Part shown: positions 16,308 to 25,784 of the stretch, piece by piece
Position numbering within the stretch: the stretch's first letter is position 1
Layout of the letters: each line of letters begins with the position of its first letter
Assembly (NCBI GenBank): GCA_027489355.1
Contig: JAIXZY010000080.1
Coordinates: 1 to 57,492 of the forward strand
Direction of reading: 5' to 3'
DNA: 57,492 nucleotides
Origin: Paracoccaceae bacterium
GTDB lineage: Bacteria; Pseudomonadota; Alphaproteobacteria; Rhodobacterales; Rhodobacteraceae
The notes under the pieces: model-generated
What the model was told of the DNA's origin: nothing
The model's database searches: none
What the model saw: the letters and a program-made list of their open reading frames with translations, nothing else
Program-made: the position numbers and the translations under genes

Positions 16308-17347
16308 CCGTCCAGATGCTGACCGTGACCGAGGACGAAGGAGAGCAGCGGCTGGACAAGTGGCTGCGTCGCCGCTTTCCGCAGCTGAACCAGGTCGCGG
16401 TCGAGAAGCTGTGCCGCACGGGGCAGATCCGGGTCGATTCCGGCCGGGTAAAGGCCTCGGACCGGGTGCTGCCGGGCCAGACCGTCCGGGTGCCGCCGTT
16501 GCCCGACGCCGCGCCCCGGACCGAGGCGCGAGTGCAAGGCGTGTCGGCAGCCGATGCGCGGATGATCCAGGCGGCGGTGCTGTGGAAGGACGAGCACATG
16601 ATTGTGCTCAACAAGCCCGCGGGCCTGCCGTCTCAGGGCGGCTCTGGGCAGGGCGACCGGCATGTGGACGGTTTGGCCGAGGCGCTGAAGTTCGGTTACA
16701 AGGAAAAGCCGAAGCTGGTGCACCGGCTGGACAAGGACACTTCGGGCGTTCTGATGCTGGCGCGCACCGACCGGGTCGCGCGCGCCTTGTCCGAGGCGCT
16801 GCGGCACCGCAATGCGCGGAAGATATACTGGGCGGTGGTGGCGGGCGTGCCGCACCCGAAGCAGGGGTCGATCAAGTTCGCGCTGGAGAAGGCTCCGGGT
16901 CGGGGCAGGGGCGGCGAGGGCGAAAAGATGCTCTGCGTCCACCCGGCGAAGATGGCTGAGCATCCCGACGCGAAGCGGGCGCATACGGATTACTTCACGC
17001 TCTGGTTCCTGGGCACGCGCCTCTCGTGGATGGCGCTGGAGCCGGTGACGGGCCGCACCCACCAGCTGCGCGCCCACATGGCCGAGATCGGGCATCCGAT
17101 CATCGGGGACGGGAAGTATGGCGGGTCCGAGACCGAGAACCTGGGCGACGGCTGGGGCGCTGGGGCGGGGGGCGATCTGTCGAAGAAGCTGCACCTGCAC
17201 GCCCGCAGCCTGACAATCGAACATCCGATCACGAAGAAACTGATGACCTTCACTGCCCCTCTGCCCGAGCACATGGCCCGGACCTGGAAACTTCTGGACT
17301 GGAAGGAGGACGACGTCCCCGCCGATCCGTTCGAGGTGATCCGGTGA
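16304..17347 (+). CDS. RluA-family 23S rRNA pseudouridine synthase (RluC-like)
   Basis: It converts uridine to pseudouridine, by analogy in 23S rRNA. The 347-residue protein has an S4 RNA-binding domain (about residues 14-70, EQRLDKWLRRRFPQ) and the catalytic domain with HRLDKDTSG (catalytic D145), the KxYxA-like KIYWAVVAG, and GRTHQLRAHMAEIGHPIIGD. The ATGA overlap with crcB and GTGA overlap with the next gene indicate one operon. RluC is likelier than RluD given the S4 domain and length, but the target is inferred. Confidence 0.9.
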   Translation: MTVQMLTVTEDEGEQRLDKWLRRRFPQLNQVAVEKLCRTGQIRVDSGRVKASDRVLPGQTVRVPPLPDAAPRTEARVQGVSAADARMIQAAVLWKDEHMIVLNKPAGLPSQGGSGQGDRHVDGLAEALKFGYKEKPKLVHRLDKDTSGVLMLARTDRVARALSEALRHRNARKIYWAVVAGVPHPKQGSIKFALEKAPGRGRGGEGEKMLCVHPAKMAEHPDAKRAHTDYFTLWFLGTRLSWMALEPVTGRTHQLRAHMAEIGHPIIGDGKYGGSETENLGDGWGAGAGGDLSKKLHLHARSLTIEHPITKKLMTFTAPLPEHMARTWKLLDWKEDDVPADPFEVIR

Positions 17348-18051
17348 GCGCCTGGTCCGCGCGCCGCTTCTGGACCACGGCCAGCGCCGTTCCGGTCGAA
17401 GGCGGTTATGCCGTGCATCTGGACGCGCGTGCGGTGCGCACGCCGCTGAAGGCTCCGCTGGTCGTGCCGACGCTTGCGCTGGCCGAGGCGATCGCGGCCG
17501 AGTGGCAGGCGCAGGATACAAAGGTGAACCCCGATACGATGCCGTTCACGCGCACGGCGAACTCGGCCATCGACAAGGTCGCTCCGCAGATGGACGAGGT
17601 GGCCGGGATGCTGGCGGCCTATGGCGGCAGCGACCTTCTGTGCTACCGCGCCGAGGGGCCTCCGGATCTGGTGGCCCGGCAAGCCGAGGCGTGGGACCCG
17701 ATCCTGATCTGGGCGCTGGAGGTCCTGGGCGCGGACCTGGTGGTGACGCAGGGCGTGATGCACGTCGAACAGCCCGCCGAGAGCCTGTCGCGCCTGCACG
17801 AACGGGTCGCGGCGATGACAGCGTTCGAGTTGGCGGCGTTTCACGACCTTGTGGCGATCTCGGGTTCGCTGGTGCTGGCGCTGGCGGTGACCGAGGGGCG
17901 GGTGACGGCGGACGAGGCCTGGACGCTGTCGCGGGTTGACGAGGACTGGCAGATCTCGCTTTGGGGCGAGGACGAGGAAGCGGCTGAAGTGGCGGCCCGA
18001 AAACGCGCGGCGGTGCTGCAGGCGGACCGATTCTACCGTTTGTGTCGGTGA
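17344..18051 (+). CDS. ATP12-family F1-ATPase assembly chaperone
   Basis: ATP12 proteins, shared by alphaproteobacteria and mitochondria, assist assembly of the F1 alpha subunit. The GTG at 17344, overlapping the rluC-like stop, gives 235 residues. Recognisable parts are FWTTASAVPVEGGYAVHLDARAVRTPLK at the N-terminus, EWQAQDTKVNPDTMPFTRTANSAID around residues 55-80, and AYGGSDLLCYRAEGPPDLVARQAEAWDP near residue 98. It closes the crcB operon. Confidence 0.88.
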   Translation: MSAWSARRFWTTASAVPVEGGYAVHLDARAVRTPLKAPLVVPTLALAEAIAAEWQAQDTKVNPDTMPFTRTANSAIDKVAPQMDEVAGMLAAYGGSDLLCYRAEGPPDLVARQAEAWDPILIWALEVLGADLVVTQGVMHVEQPAESLSRLHERVAAMTAFELAAFHDLVAISGSLVLALAVTEGRVTADEAWTLSRVDEDWQISLWGEDEEAAEVAARKRAAVLQADRFYRLCR

Positions 18052-18283
18052 CAATGCCGCCCGGTTTCCGGGCAAGCTGCGTCCTGCGGGCAGATTGCCT
18101 GCCTTAACGCGACGAAAACCGGCATTTTTCCCAAATCCCTCAGTGCCCGCTTGACCTGCAAAAGCGCTTTCGTCGAAAGTGGGGGCAGTGGAAGGGAAGC
18201 CCCCTTCTGCAAAACCAAGGGCGCGACCATCGCGCCGAAAAAGCATGGCCCGCAAAGGGTCATCCACTCAGGAAGAGGTAAGA

Positions 18284-19300
18284 ATGAAAAAATCCGTATT
18301 CTTCGGCGCGCTCGCGGCTACCACTCTTGTCTCGGGAATGGCGCTGGCCGGTACGCTCGACGACGTGAAAGCACGGGGCGAGCTGTTGTGCGGGTCGAAC
18401 ACCGGTCTGACCGGCTTCGGCAACCCGGACGCCAGCGGCAACTGGACCGGCTTCGACGTCGACCTGTGCCGTGCGGTGGCTGCGGCCGTGCTTGGCGACC
18501 CGAACAAGGTGAAGTTCGTCCCCACCACCGGCGAGACGCGCTTTACCGCGCTGCAATCGGGCGAAGTGGACCTGCTGGTCCGCAACTCGACCTGGACCTC
18601 GTCGCGCGACAGCGAACTGGCGCTGGATTTCGTGGCGGTGAACTACTACGACGGCCAGGGCTTCATGGTGAAGAAGGACCTGGGCGTGTCCTCGGCCAAG
18701 GAGCTGGATGGGGCCACCGTCTGCATCCAGACCGGCACCACGACCGAGCTGAACCTGGCCGACTTCTTCAAGCAGAACAACATCACCTATCAGCCCGTCA
18801 CCGTGGCCGACGATTCGGAAGCGCAGCGCCAGTACCTGGCCGGCGCCTGTGATGCCTACACGACCGACGCCTCGGGTCTGGCCGCCAGCCGCGCGACCAT
18901 GCCGGATGCGGAAAACCACATCATCCTGCCGGAAATCATCTCGAAAGAGCCGCTGGGCCCGGTCGTCCGTCATGGCGACAACCAGTGGGGCGACATCGTC
19001 CGCTGGACCTTCTTCGCGCTGCTGATTGCGGAAGAGAAAGGCGTCACCAAGGCGAATGTCGAGGAAGTCCTTGCCTCGAGCGCGGACGAGGAAGTGAAGC
19101 GTCTCCTCGGCGCGTCGGGCGACATGGGTGTGAAGTTCGGTCTGGACAATGCCGCGTTCAAGAACGCCATCGCGGCAGTCGGCAACTATGGCGAAGTCTT
19201 TGCCCGCAACATCGGCGAAGGCACCACGATCAACCTGGCCCGCGGCCTGAACGCGCTGTGGACCCAGGGTGGCCTGCAGTACGCTCCGCCCTTCCGTTGA
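18284..19300 (+). CDS. bztA: Amino-acid ABC transporter, periplasmic binding protein
   Basis: The 338-residue protein has a Sec signal peptide (MKKSVFFGALAATTLVSGMALA). The mature family-3 solute-binding protein follows (GFDVDLCRAVAAAVLGD, the TALQSGEVDLLVRN segment). The best match in order and size is BztA of Rhodobacter capsulatus, for glutamate, glutamine, aspartate and asparagine; the related AapJ is the alternative. GGAAGAGGTAAG precedes the ATG. The 232 bp upstream hold a TTGACC at 18151 but no convincing -10. A strong hairpin follows the stop. Confidence 0.9.
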   Translation: MKKSVFFGALAATTLVSGMALAGTLDDVKARGELLCGSNTGLTGFGNPDASGNWTGFDVDLCRAVAAAVLGDPNKVKFVPTTGETRFTALQSGEVDLLVRNSTWTSSRDSELALDFVAVNYYDGQGFMVKKDLGVSSAKELDGATVCIQTGTTTELNLADFFKQNNITYQPVTVADDSEAQRQYLAGACDAYTTDASGLAASRATMPDAENHIILPEIISKEPLGPVVRHGDNQWGDIVRWTFFALLIAEEKGVTKANVEEVLASSADEEVKRLLGASGDMGVKFGLDNAAFKNAIAAVGNYGEVFARNIGEGTTINLARGLNALWTQGGLQYAPPFR

Positions 19301-19313
19301 TCCACGGGTCTTT

Positions 19314-19335
19314 GGGGGTGCCTTCGGGCACCCCC
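19314..19335 (+). terminator. Hairpin between bztA and bztB
   Basis: A perfect 9-bp stem, GGGGGTGCC with GGCACCCCC, has a stable TTCG tetraloop followed by GTTCTTCTTC. In ABC operons such hairpins leave more binding-protein mRNA than permease mRNA. Confidence 0.75.
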
Positions 19336-19428
19336 GTTCTTCTTCAAGACAAGATGCCCGCCTGGCCTGAGGCTTGACCTCGCCGTCACCGGAAACTCGG
19401 GACTGCCAGCGGGAAACAGGGGGTGGCC

Positions 19429-20706
19429 ATGACAATGGCAACGGATGCGCCGAAAGATGGCTTTCGGCTCTCGATGCTCATCTACGATACGCGGTACCGG
19501 TCCTACACGATCCAGATCGTGGTCCTGGTGCTGTTCGCGCTGGCGGTCGCCTGGCTGCTGAACAATACCGTGCAGAACCTGGCGGCCCGGGGGAAGGAGT
19601 TCAACTTCGGCTTCCTGTGGCAGCGCGCGGGCTATGACATCGGCCAGCAGCTGATTCCCTACAATAACGACGACAACCATTTCCGCGCCCTGCTTGTCGG
19701 CCTGCTGAACACGCTGGTTGTCGCGTTCTTCGGCTGCATCTTCGCCACGGTGCTGGGCGTGATCGTGGGTGTGCTGCGGCTGTCGCGGAACTGGCTGGTC
19801 AGCCGGCTGATGACCGTCTACGTCGAGATGTTCCGCAACGTGCCGCTACTGCTGTGGATCCTGCTGTCCTACGTCATTCTTTCCGAGACCACCCCAGCCC
19901 CCCGCGACTTCCGCGTGACGGATGAGATGGTGGCGGCCGGGCAGGAGCCTGCGGCCTCGATGATGTTCTTCGATTCGGTCGCGGTGACGAACCGCGGTAC
20001 GAACATTCCGGCGCCCCTGTTCGAGCGCGGCCTCGGGACGCTGGATCTGGGGTTCATGACGCTGAATCTGAACTTCTGGGCGGTCGTCGTGGTGATCGCT
20101 GCATCGGTCTTCGTGAACCGCCGCATCCTTTCGCATGCCCGGGCCACGCAAGAGTCCACCGGGGTCCGGCCGGTGACGTGGTGGAAGTCGATCCTGGTGC
20201 TGTTCGCTCCGGTCATCGTCCTTCTGATTGCGATGGGTTTCCATCTGGAAATCCCTTCGCTGAAAGGGTTCAACTTCCAGGGCGGCATCCTGGTGGCGCA
20301 CAGCTTTACCGCGCTGCTGATTGCCCTGACGCTTTACACCGCGGCCTTCATCGCCGAGATCGTCCGCGCCGGCATCCAGGCCATCAGCCGCGGCCAATCC
20401 GAGGCGGCCTTCGCCCTGGGACTGCGCCCGAACCGGACGATGAGCCTGATCATCCTGCCGCAGGCGCTGCGGGTGATCATCCCGCCCTTGATCAGCCAGT
20501 ATCTGAACCTGACGAAGAATACCTCGCTGGGGATCGCGGTCAGCTACCTTGACCTGCGCGGCACGCTGGGCGGCATCACGCTGAACCAGACCGGACGCGA
20601 GCTGGAATGCATGCTGCTGATGATGCTGATCTATCTGTCCATCAGCCTGATGATCTCGGCAGCGATGAACATGTACAACAAATCCGTCCAGCTGAAGGCG
20701 CGCTGA
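19429..20706 (+). CDS. bztB: Amino-acid ABC transporter permease
   Basis: The 425-residue inner-membrane protein belongs to the HisM/GlnP-type permeases with the long N-terminal extension typical of BztB/AapQ. The ATPase-contact EAA-like loop is present ([35 protein letters not shown], near residue 325). The ATG at 19429 lies after GGGAAACAGGGGG; a GTG two codons upstream is less likely. Its stop is separated by 1 bp from the bztC start, so the two are tightly coupled. Confidence 0.9.
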   Translation: MTMATDAPKDGFRLSMLIYDTRYRSYTIQIVVLVLFALAVAWLLNNTVQNLAARGKEFNFGFLWQRAGYDIGQQLIPYNNDDNHFRALLVGLLNTLVVAFFGCIFATVLGVIVGVLRLSRNWLVSRLMTVYVEMFRNVPLLLWILLSYVILSETTPAPRDFRVTDEMVAAGQEPAASMMFFDSVAVTNRGTNIPAPLFERGLGTLDLGFMTLNLNFWAVVVVIAASVFVNRRILSHARATQESTGVRPVTWWKSILVLFAPVIVLLIAMGFHLEIPSLKGFNFQGGILVAHSFTALLIALTLYTAAFIAEIVRAGIQAISRGQSEAAFALGLRPNRTMSLIILPQALRVIIPPLISQYLNLTKNTSLGIAVSYLDLRGTLGGITLNQTGRELECMLLMMLIYLSISLMISAAMNMYNKSVQLKAR

Positions 20707-20707
20707 C

Positions 20708-22147
20708 ATGGCCGAAAGCTTCACCCGGAGCGAAATGCTTCCCCCCCTCCCGCCACCGGTGACCGAGCGTGGGGCGATCAAATGGATGCGCGAGAACCTG
20801 TTCTCGACGCCGCTGAACATCGCGCTGACCGTGCTTGGCGCGCTGGTGGTCTACTGGCTGATCGCGGCCGCGCTGCCGTGGTGGCTGAACTCGGTCTGGA
20901 ATGCCTCGTCGCTGGGCGAGTGTCGGCAGATCGTCGAGGCAAACGCCGGGCCGGGCGCGACGGGCGCCTGCTGGGCGATGATCCGCGAACGCTGGCACCA
21001 GTTCCTGTTCGGCTTCTACCCGCCGCCGGAATGGTGGCGGCCGATCCTGGCGTTCGGGCTGCTGTTTGCGGCTCTCGCCCCGGTGCTGTTCGCCGGGCAG
21101 AAGCGCAACCTGACCATCGTTCTGGGTGGAGTGCTGGTCTATCTGGTCGTGACGCTTTACCTTGCGGGGGCGCCGGCCCTTCCCTTTGCCCTGTCGCTTG
21201 TGCTGATTGTCGGGATGCTGGCACTGGCGCAGATACAGCCCGGCAGGCTTTTGTGGTTCACCCTGCTTTACCCCGCGCTATGCTTCTGGCTGCTTTGGGG
21301 CGGTTCTGTCTGGTCGCCCATCGTGGCGATGGCGGGCTTTGCGATCCTTTATGCCGTCTTCCGCCTGGCTTCGCCGCTGATCGGGCTGGCCCCCGCGGCC
21401 GGTGCGGGGATCGTGGTGGCGGTGGTCTGGTGGCTTTACCTCGACAAGACGGTTGTGGACCTGCTGCAAGGTGTTCTGCCGTTCGGGCTGCAGTCGATCA
21501 ATTCCGACCAGTTCGGCGGCTTCCTGCTGGCCATCGTGATCGGGGTGACGGGGATCACCTTCTCGTTGCCGATCGGCATCCTGCTGGCGCTGGGGCGGCA
21601 GTCGGACATGCTGATCGTCAAGTCGCTGTCGGTGGGCTTCATCGAGTTCGTGCGGGGCGTGCCGCTGATCACGCTGCTCTTCACGGCCTCGCTGCTGCTG
21701 CAATACTTCCTGCCGCCGGGGACGAACTTCGACATCATCCTGCGGGTCATCATCCTTGTCACATTCTTCGCGGCCGCCTACCTGGCCGAGGTGATCCGGG
21801 GCGGTCTGGCGGCTTTGCCGCGCGGCCAGTACGAGGCGGCGGATGCGCTGGGTCTGGACTACTGGCGGGCGCAGCGGCTGATCATCCTGCCGCAGGCGCT
21901 GAAGATCAGTATTCCCGCCATCGTGTCGACGTTCATCGGTCTCTTCAAGGACACTACGCTCGTCGCCTTCGTGGGCCTGATGGACCCGCTGAAGGGCGTC
22001 ACGCAGATCGTCCGCGCCGACATCAACTGGAAGGGCATCTACTGGGAGCCCTACATCTTCGTCGGCGTCATCTTCTTCGTCATCTGCTTCGGCATGTCGC
22101 GCTATTCCATGTACCTGGAACGCAAGCTGAAGACCGATCATCGCTAA
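20708..22147 (+). CDS. bztC: Amino-acid ABC transporter permease
   Basis: The 479-residue partner permease has many hydrophobic segments. The EAA-like loop reads [30 protein letters not shown] near residue 375. The extra N-terminal domain with several helices (about 1-270) distinguishes BztC/AapM from short GlnP proteins. It forms the membrane channel with BztB. The 9-bp gap to bztD contains AAGGGCAAATC as the ribosome binding site. Confidence 0.9.
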   Translation: MAESFTRSEMLPPLPPPVTERGAIKWMRENLFSTPLNIALTVLGALVVYWLIAAALPWWLNSVWNASSLGECRQIVEANAGPGATGACWAMIRERWHQFLFGFYPPPEWWRPILAFGLLFAALAPVLFAGQKRNLTIVLGGVLVYLVVTLYLAGAPALPFALSLVLIVGMLALAQIQPGRLLWFTLLYPALCFWLLWGGSVWSPIVAMAGFAILYAVFRLASPLIGLAPAAGAGIVVAVVWWLYLDKTVVDLLQGVLPFGLQSINSDQFGGFLLAIVIGVTGITFSLPIGILLALGRQSDMLIVKSLSVGFIEFVRGVPLITLLFTASLLLQYFLPPGTNFDIILRVIILVTFFAAAYLAEVIRGGLAALPRGQYEAADALGLDYWRAQRLIILPQALKISIPAIVSTFIGLFKDTTLVAFVGLMDPLKGVTQIVRADINWKGIYWEPYIFVGVIFFVICFGMSRYSMYLERKLKTDHR

Positions 22148-22156
22148 GGGCAAATC

Positions 22157-22924
22157 ATGGCAGAAGCAGCTAAAATGCAGGTCTCGGACGAAGTCGCGAT
22201 CCAGATCACGAACATGAACAAGTGGTACGGCCAGTTCCACGTGCTCCGCGACATCAACATGACGGTGAACCGGGGCGAGCGGATCGTCATCTGCGGGCCG
22301 TCGGGGTCGGGCAAGTCGACGCTGATCCGCTGCATCAACCGGCTGGAGGAACACCAGCAGGGGCAGATCATCGTCGACGGGACCGAGCTGACGAACGATC
22401 TGAAGAACATCGACAAGGTCCGGTCCGAGGTCGGGATGGTGTTCCAACACTTCAACCTGTTCCCGCACCTGACCATCCTGGAGAACCTGACGCTGGCCCC
22501 GATCTGGGTGCGGAAGGTGCCGAAGAAGGAAGCCGAAGAAACGGCGATGTACTTCCTGTCCAAGGTGAAGATCCCCGAACAGGCGCACAAGTATCCCGGC
22601 CAGCTGTCCGGCGGCCAGCAGCAGCGTGTGGCCATCGCGCGATCTCTGTGCATGAAGCCGCGGATCATGCTGTTCGACGAACCGACCAGCGCGCTTGACC
22701 CCGAGATGATCAAGGAGGTGCTGGACACCATGATCCAGCTTGCCCAGGAAGGCATGACCATGATCTGCGTGACGCACGAAATGGGCTTCGCCCAGGCCGT
22801 CGCGAACCGGGTCATCTTCATGGACCAGGGTCAGATCGTCGAGCAGAACGAGCCGAAGGAGTTCTTCTCGAACCCGAAAAGCGACCGGACGAAGCTGTTC
22901 CTCAGCCAGATTCTGGGGCACTAG
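22157..22924 (+). CDS. bztD: Amino-acid ABC transporter ATP-binding protein
   Basis: The 255-residue ATPase of the GlnQ/HisP class has Walker [10 protein letters not shown] (residues 50-58), the Q-loop [10 protein letters not shown], the signature LSGGQQQR, Walker [15 protein letters not shown] and the switch histidine in VTHEM. It is the last gene of the bzt operon. No clear terminator follows before the dpp promoter. Confidence 0.95.
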   Translation: MAEAAKMQVSDEVAIQITNMNKWYGQFHVLRDINMTVNRGERIVICGPSGSGKSTLIRCINRLEEHQQGQIIVDGTELTNDLKNIDKVRSEVGMVFQHFNLFPHLTILENLTLAPIWVRKVPKKEAEETAMYFLSKVKIPEQAHKYPGQLSGGQQQRVAIARSLCMKPRIMLFDEPTSALDPEMIKEVLDTMIQLAQEGMTMICVTHEMGFAQAVANRVIFMDQGQIVEQNEPKEFFSNPKSDRTKLFLSQILGH

Positions 22925-22985
22925 CGGGCGCTGCACAGGCGGAGTTGCGACCATCGTGACTCACGCAAACGTCTGGCCGACATAC

Positions 22986-23022
22986 GATTTCCGTTGACAC
23001 CGTCCGCTGGCCTTCCTCCAAT
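22986..23022 (+). promoter_or_regulatory. Candidate sigma-70-type promoter of the peptide transporter operon
   Basis: TTGACA (22994-22999), a 17-bp spacer and TCCAAT (23017-23022) lie 53 bp before the start. GATTTCCGT (22986-22994) overlaps the -35 element; the same 9-mer occurs in three other intergenic regions of the window. Confidence 0.5.
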
Positions 23023-23074
23023 CAGGCCAGAGACGGCCAAGACCGACTCCTCAACAACTCCAGGGAGATGGATA

Positions 23075-24676
23075 ATGCACCTGAAGCATGAATTTGCGCG
23101 TGCTGCAGCAATTGCGGCACTGATGATCGGCACGGCGCCGATGGCGCTGATGGCGGAGACGCCTGCCGATACTCTGGTGGTCGCCGATGCGATCGACGAC
23201 ATCGTCTCGATCGACCCGCATGAAGCGTTCGAGTTTTCGGGCGTGGACCTGAACAACAACGTCTACGACACCCTGATCGAGCTTGACCCGACCAAGCCGG
23301 GCGAACTGGTCCCGGGCCTGGCAGAAAGCTGGTCGGTCGCCGACGACGGCATGACCTACACCTTCAAGATCAAGTCGGGCATCACCTTCAGCAGCGGCAA
23401 CCCGCTGACGGCCGAGGATGCCGCAGGTTCGCTGCGCCGCGTGGTCAAGCTGAACAAGACCCCGGCCTTCATCCTGACCCAGTTCGGCCTGACGCCGGAA
23501 AACGTCGACCAGATGATCACCTTCGAGGGCGACACCGTCACCCTGAAGACCGACAAGGCCTACGCGCCGTCCTTCGTCTACAACTGCCTGACGGCCGGCG
23601 TGGCGAACATCGTCGACATGAAGACCGTCATGGCGAACGAGGTTGACGGCGACATGGGCAACGCCTGGCTCAAGGCGAACAGCGCCGGGACCGGGGCCTA
23701 TGTGCTGAAGTCGTTCAAGCCGAACGAGGGCTATGTCCTGGAAGCCCGCCAGGGCCACTGGCGCGGTGACGCGAAGATCAAGAACGTCTTCATGCAGCAC
23801 ATCCCGGAAGGGGCCACCCAGCGCCTGCTTCTGGAAAAGGGCGACATCGACATCGCGCGCGAGATGACCCCGACCGACATCGAGGGGATCTCGGGCAATG
23901 CCGACCTCAAGGTGCAAAGCGACGTGGGCGGACAGGTGTATTACCTGGCGCTGAACCAGAAGAAGGAAGAGCTGGCGAACCCGAAGGTGCAGGAAGCGAT
24001 GCGCTGGGCCATCGACTACACCGGCATGCAGGATTCGATCCTGAAGGGCCAGTGGGTCGTCCACCAGAACTTCCTGCCCAAGGGCTTCCTTGGCGCGCTG
24101 GACGAGAATCCCTATGCGCTGGACGTCGAAAAGGCCAAGGCGCTGATGGCCGAATCCGGGCTGACGCTGCCCATCGACATCGGCTTCACCGTCCGCAACA
24201 ACCAGGAGCGTCTGGACATCGCCACCTCGATCCAGAACACCTTCGCGCAGATCGGCGTGAACCTGGTGCTGGACGTTGGCGATGGTGCGCAGGGGCTGGA
24301 GACCTATCGGGGCCGCAAGCATGACATCACGCTGCAGACCTGGGGGCCGGACTATCCCGACCCGCACACCAACGCGTCCACCTTCGCGATGAACCCGGAC
24401 AACAGCGACGAGGCCAATGCGACCGGCTACCTGGCTTGGCGGACCGCATGGGATCCGGGTGCCGAGCTGAACGCCGAAACCGCCGCCGCGGTCGAGGAGA
24501 AGGACAGCGCCAAACGCGCCGAGATGTACGGCGACATCCAGCGCAAGGTGCGCGACAACTCGGCCTTCATCCTGATGTTCCAGCAGGCCCGTCAGGACGC
24601 CATGCGCGCCAACGTGAGCGGCTTCTATGCCGGTGGCGCGACGGACTCGGCCAGCTACTGGACCGTGACGAAGTGA
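23075..24676 (+). CDS. Peptide-type ABC transporter, periplasmic binding protein (SBP family 5)
   Basis: The 533-residue protein begins with a signal peptide (MHLKHEFARAAAIAALMIGTAPMALMA). The family-5 pattern follows: DPHEAFEFSGVDLNNNVYDTLIELDP, LAESWSVADDGMTYTFKIKSG, and ALRRVVKLN-like SLRRVVKLNKTP. The ligand could be di- or oligopeptides, or another solute handled by DppA/OppA relatives; the sequence alone does not decide. AGGGAGATGGATA precedes the ATG. A 12-bp perfect hairpin follows the stop. Confidence 0.9.
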   Translation: MHLKHEFARAAAIAALMIGTAPMALMAETPADTLVVADAIDDIVSIDPHEAFEFSGVDLNNNVYDTLIELDPTKPGELVPGLAESWSVADDGMTYTFKIKSGITFSSGNPLTAEDAAGSLRRVVKLNKTPAFILTQFGLTPENVDQMITFEGDTVTLKTDKAYAPSFVYNCLTAGVANIVDMKTVMANEVDGDMGNAWLKANSAGTGAYVLKSFKPNEGYVLEARQGHWRGDAKIKNVFMQHIPEGATQRLLLEKGDIDIAREMTPTDIEGISGNADLKVQSDVGGQVYYLALNQKKEELANPKVQEAMRWAIDYTGMQDSILKGQWVVHQNFLPKGFLGALDENPYALDVEKAKALMAESGLTLPIDIGFTVRNNQERLDIATSIQNTFAQIGVNLVLDVGDGAQGLETYRGRKHDITLQTWGPDYPDPHTNASTFAMNPDNSDEANATGYLAWRTAWDPGAELNAETAAAVEEKDSAKRAEMYGDIQRKVRDNSAFILMFQQARQDAMRANVSGFYAGGATDSASYWTVTK

Positions 24677-24682
24677 GCGAAA

Positions 24683-24711
24683 GGGCCGCCGCGCACCCCG
24701 CGCGGCGGCCC
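24683..24711 (+). terminator. Hairpin between binding-protein and permease genes
   Basis: A perfect 12-bp stem, GGGCCGCCGCGC with GCGCGGCGGCCC, has an ACCCC loop and ends 8 bp before the next ATG. It is followed by GATTCCAG rather than a T-run, so it is likely an mRNA-stabilising or attenuating hairpin. Confidence 0.65.
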
Positions 24712-24719
24712 GATTCCAG

Positions 24720-25784
24720 ATGACCGATATTCCCGCTCCTCCGCGCAACACCCGGCTGTTGCAGATCCTGCAGCAGGTCGGACTTGGCCTGATGACCTTG
24801 GCGATCACGCTTTTGGGTCTGCTTCTGGTCACCTTCGTGATCGCGCGGGTCGTGCCGATTGACCCGGTCCTGTCCATCGTCGGCGAACGCGCGACCGAGG
24901 CGCAGATCCAGGCCGTCCGCGACCGGCTGGGGCTGGACCTGCCGATGTGGCAGCAGTTCTTCATCTATGTCCGCGACGCGCTGACGGGCGATCTGGGCCA
25001 GTCGATCCGCACCGGGGCGGACATCTCGTCCGAGATCGCGCGCTACTTCCCCGCCACGCTGGAACTGGCGACGCTGGGGACCATCTTCGGCACGCTGGTC
25101 GGTGTCCCGGCGGGTGTGCTGGCCGCCACCCGGCCCGGCAGCATCGCGGACCAGATCGTCCGGGTCGTCGGGTTGATGGGCTATTCGATGCCGGTGTTCT
25201 GGCTGGGGCTGATCGGCCTTCTGGTGTTCTACGGTCAGCTCGACTGGGTCGCCGGTCCCGGTCGGCTGGATCCGACCTACGACATGATGATGGAGTTCAC
25301 GCTGACCTCCTACACCGGCATGATCCTGATCGACAGCGCGCTGAACGGGGCCTGGGACGTTTTCGCCAATGCCGTGAGCCATATCATCCTGCCAGCGGGG
25401 CTGCTGGGCTATGTCTCGATGGCCTATATCAGCCGGATGACCCGCAGCTTCATGATGAACGAGCTTGGGCAGGAGTACATCACCACGGCCCGTGTGAAGG
25501 GGATGCCGGAATGGCGGGTGATCTGGGTCCACGCGATGAAGAACGTGATGGTGCCGCTGATCACCGTCATCGCGCTGTCCTATGCCTATCTACTGGAAGG
25601 TTCGGTCCTGACCGAGACGATCTTCGCCTGGCCGGGACTGGGCAGCTACATCACCGACGCGCTCTTTGCTGCCGACATGCCCGCCGTGCTGGGCGGGACC
25701 GTCGTGGTCGGCGTGGTCTTCGTCACGCTGAACATGCTGTCTGACATGATCTATCGCCTGGTCGACCCGAGGGCGCGGACATGA
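24720..25784 (+). CDS. Peptide-type ABC transporter permease (DppB-like)
   Basis: The 354-residue protein has six predicted membrane segments. The ATPase-contact loop reads YITTARVKGMPEWRVIWVHAMKNVMVPLITV near residue 255, and the early motif VPIDPV... with DRLGLDLPMWQQF is typical of DppB/OppB. No Shine-Dalgarno sequence is visible between the hairpin and the ATG, so translation may depend on the hairpin region. Its end overlaps the next start by 4 bp (ATGA). Confidence 0.92.
   Translation: MTDIPAPPRNTRLLQILQQVGLGLMTLAITLLGLLLVTFVIARVVPIDPVLSIVGERATEAQIQAVRDRLGLDLPMWQQFFIYVRDALTGDLGQSIRTGADISSEIARYFPATLELATLGTIFGTLVGVPAGVLAATRPGSIADQIVRVVGLMGYSMPVFWLGLIGLLVFYGQLDWVAGPGRLDPTYDMMMEFTLTSYTGMILIDSALNGAWDVFANAVSHIILPAGLLGYVSMAYISRMTRSFMMNELGQEYITTARVKGMPEWRVIWVHAMKNVMVPLITVIALSYAYLLEGSVLTETIFAWPGLGSYITDALFAADMPAVLGGTVVVGVVFVTLNMLSDMIYRLVDPRART

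Noticed and set aside
21278-24964. Minus-strand frames of 558 and 637 codons opposite bztCD and the peptide-binding gene
   Set aside because: Low-complexity His/Asp/Arg-rich translations with no recognisable domains, opposite well-supported genes.
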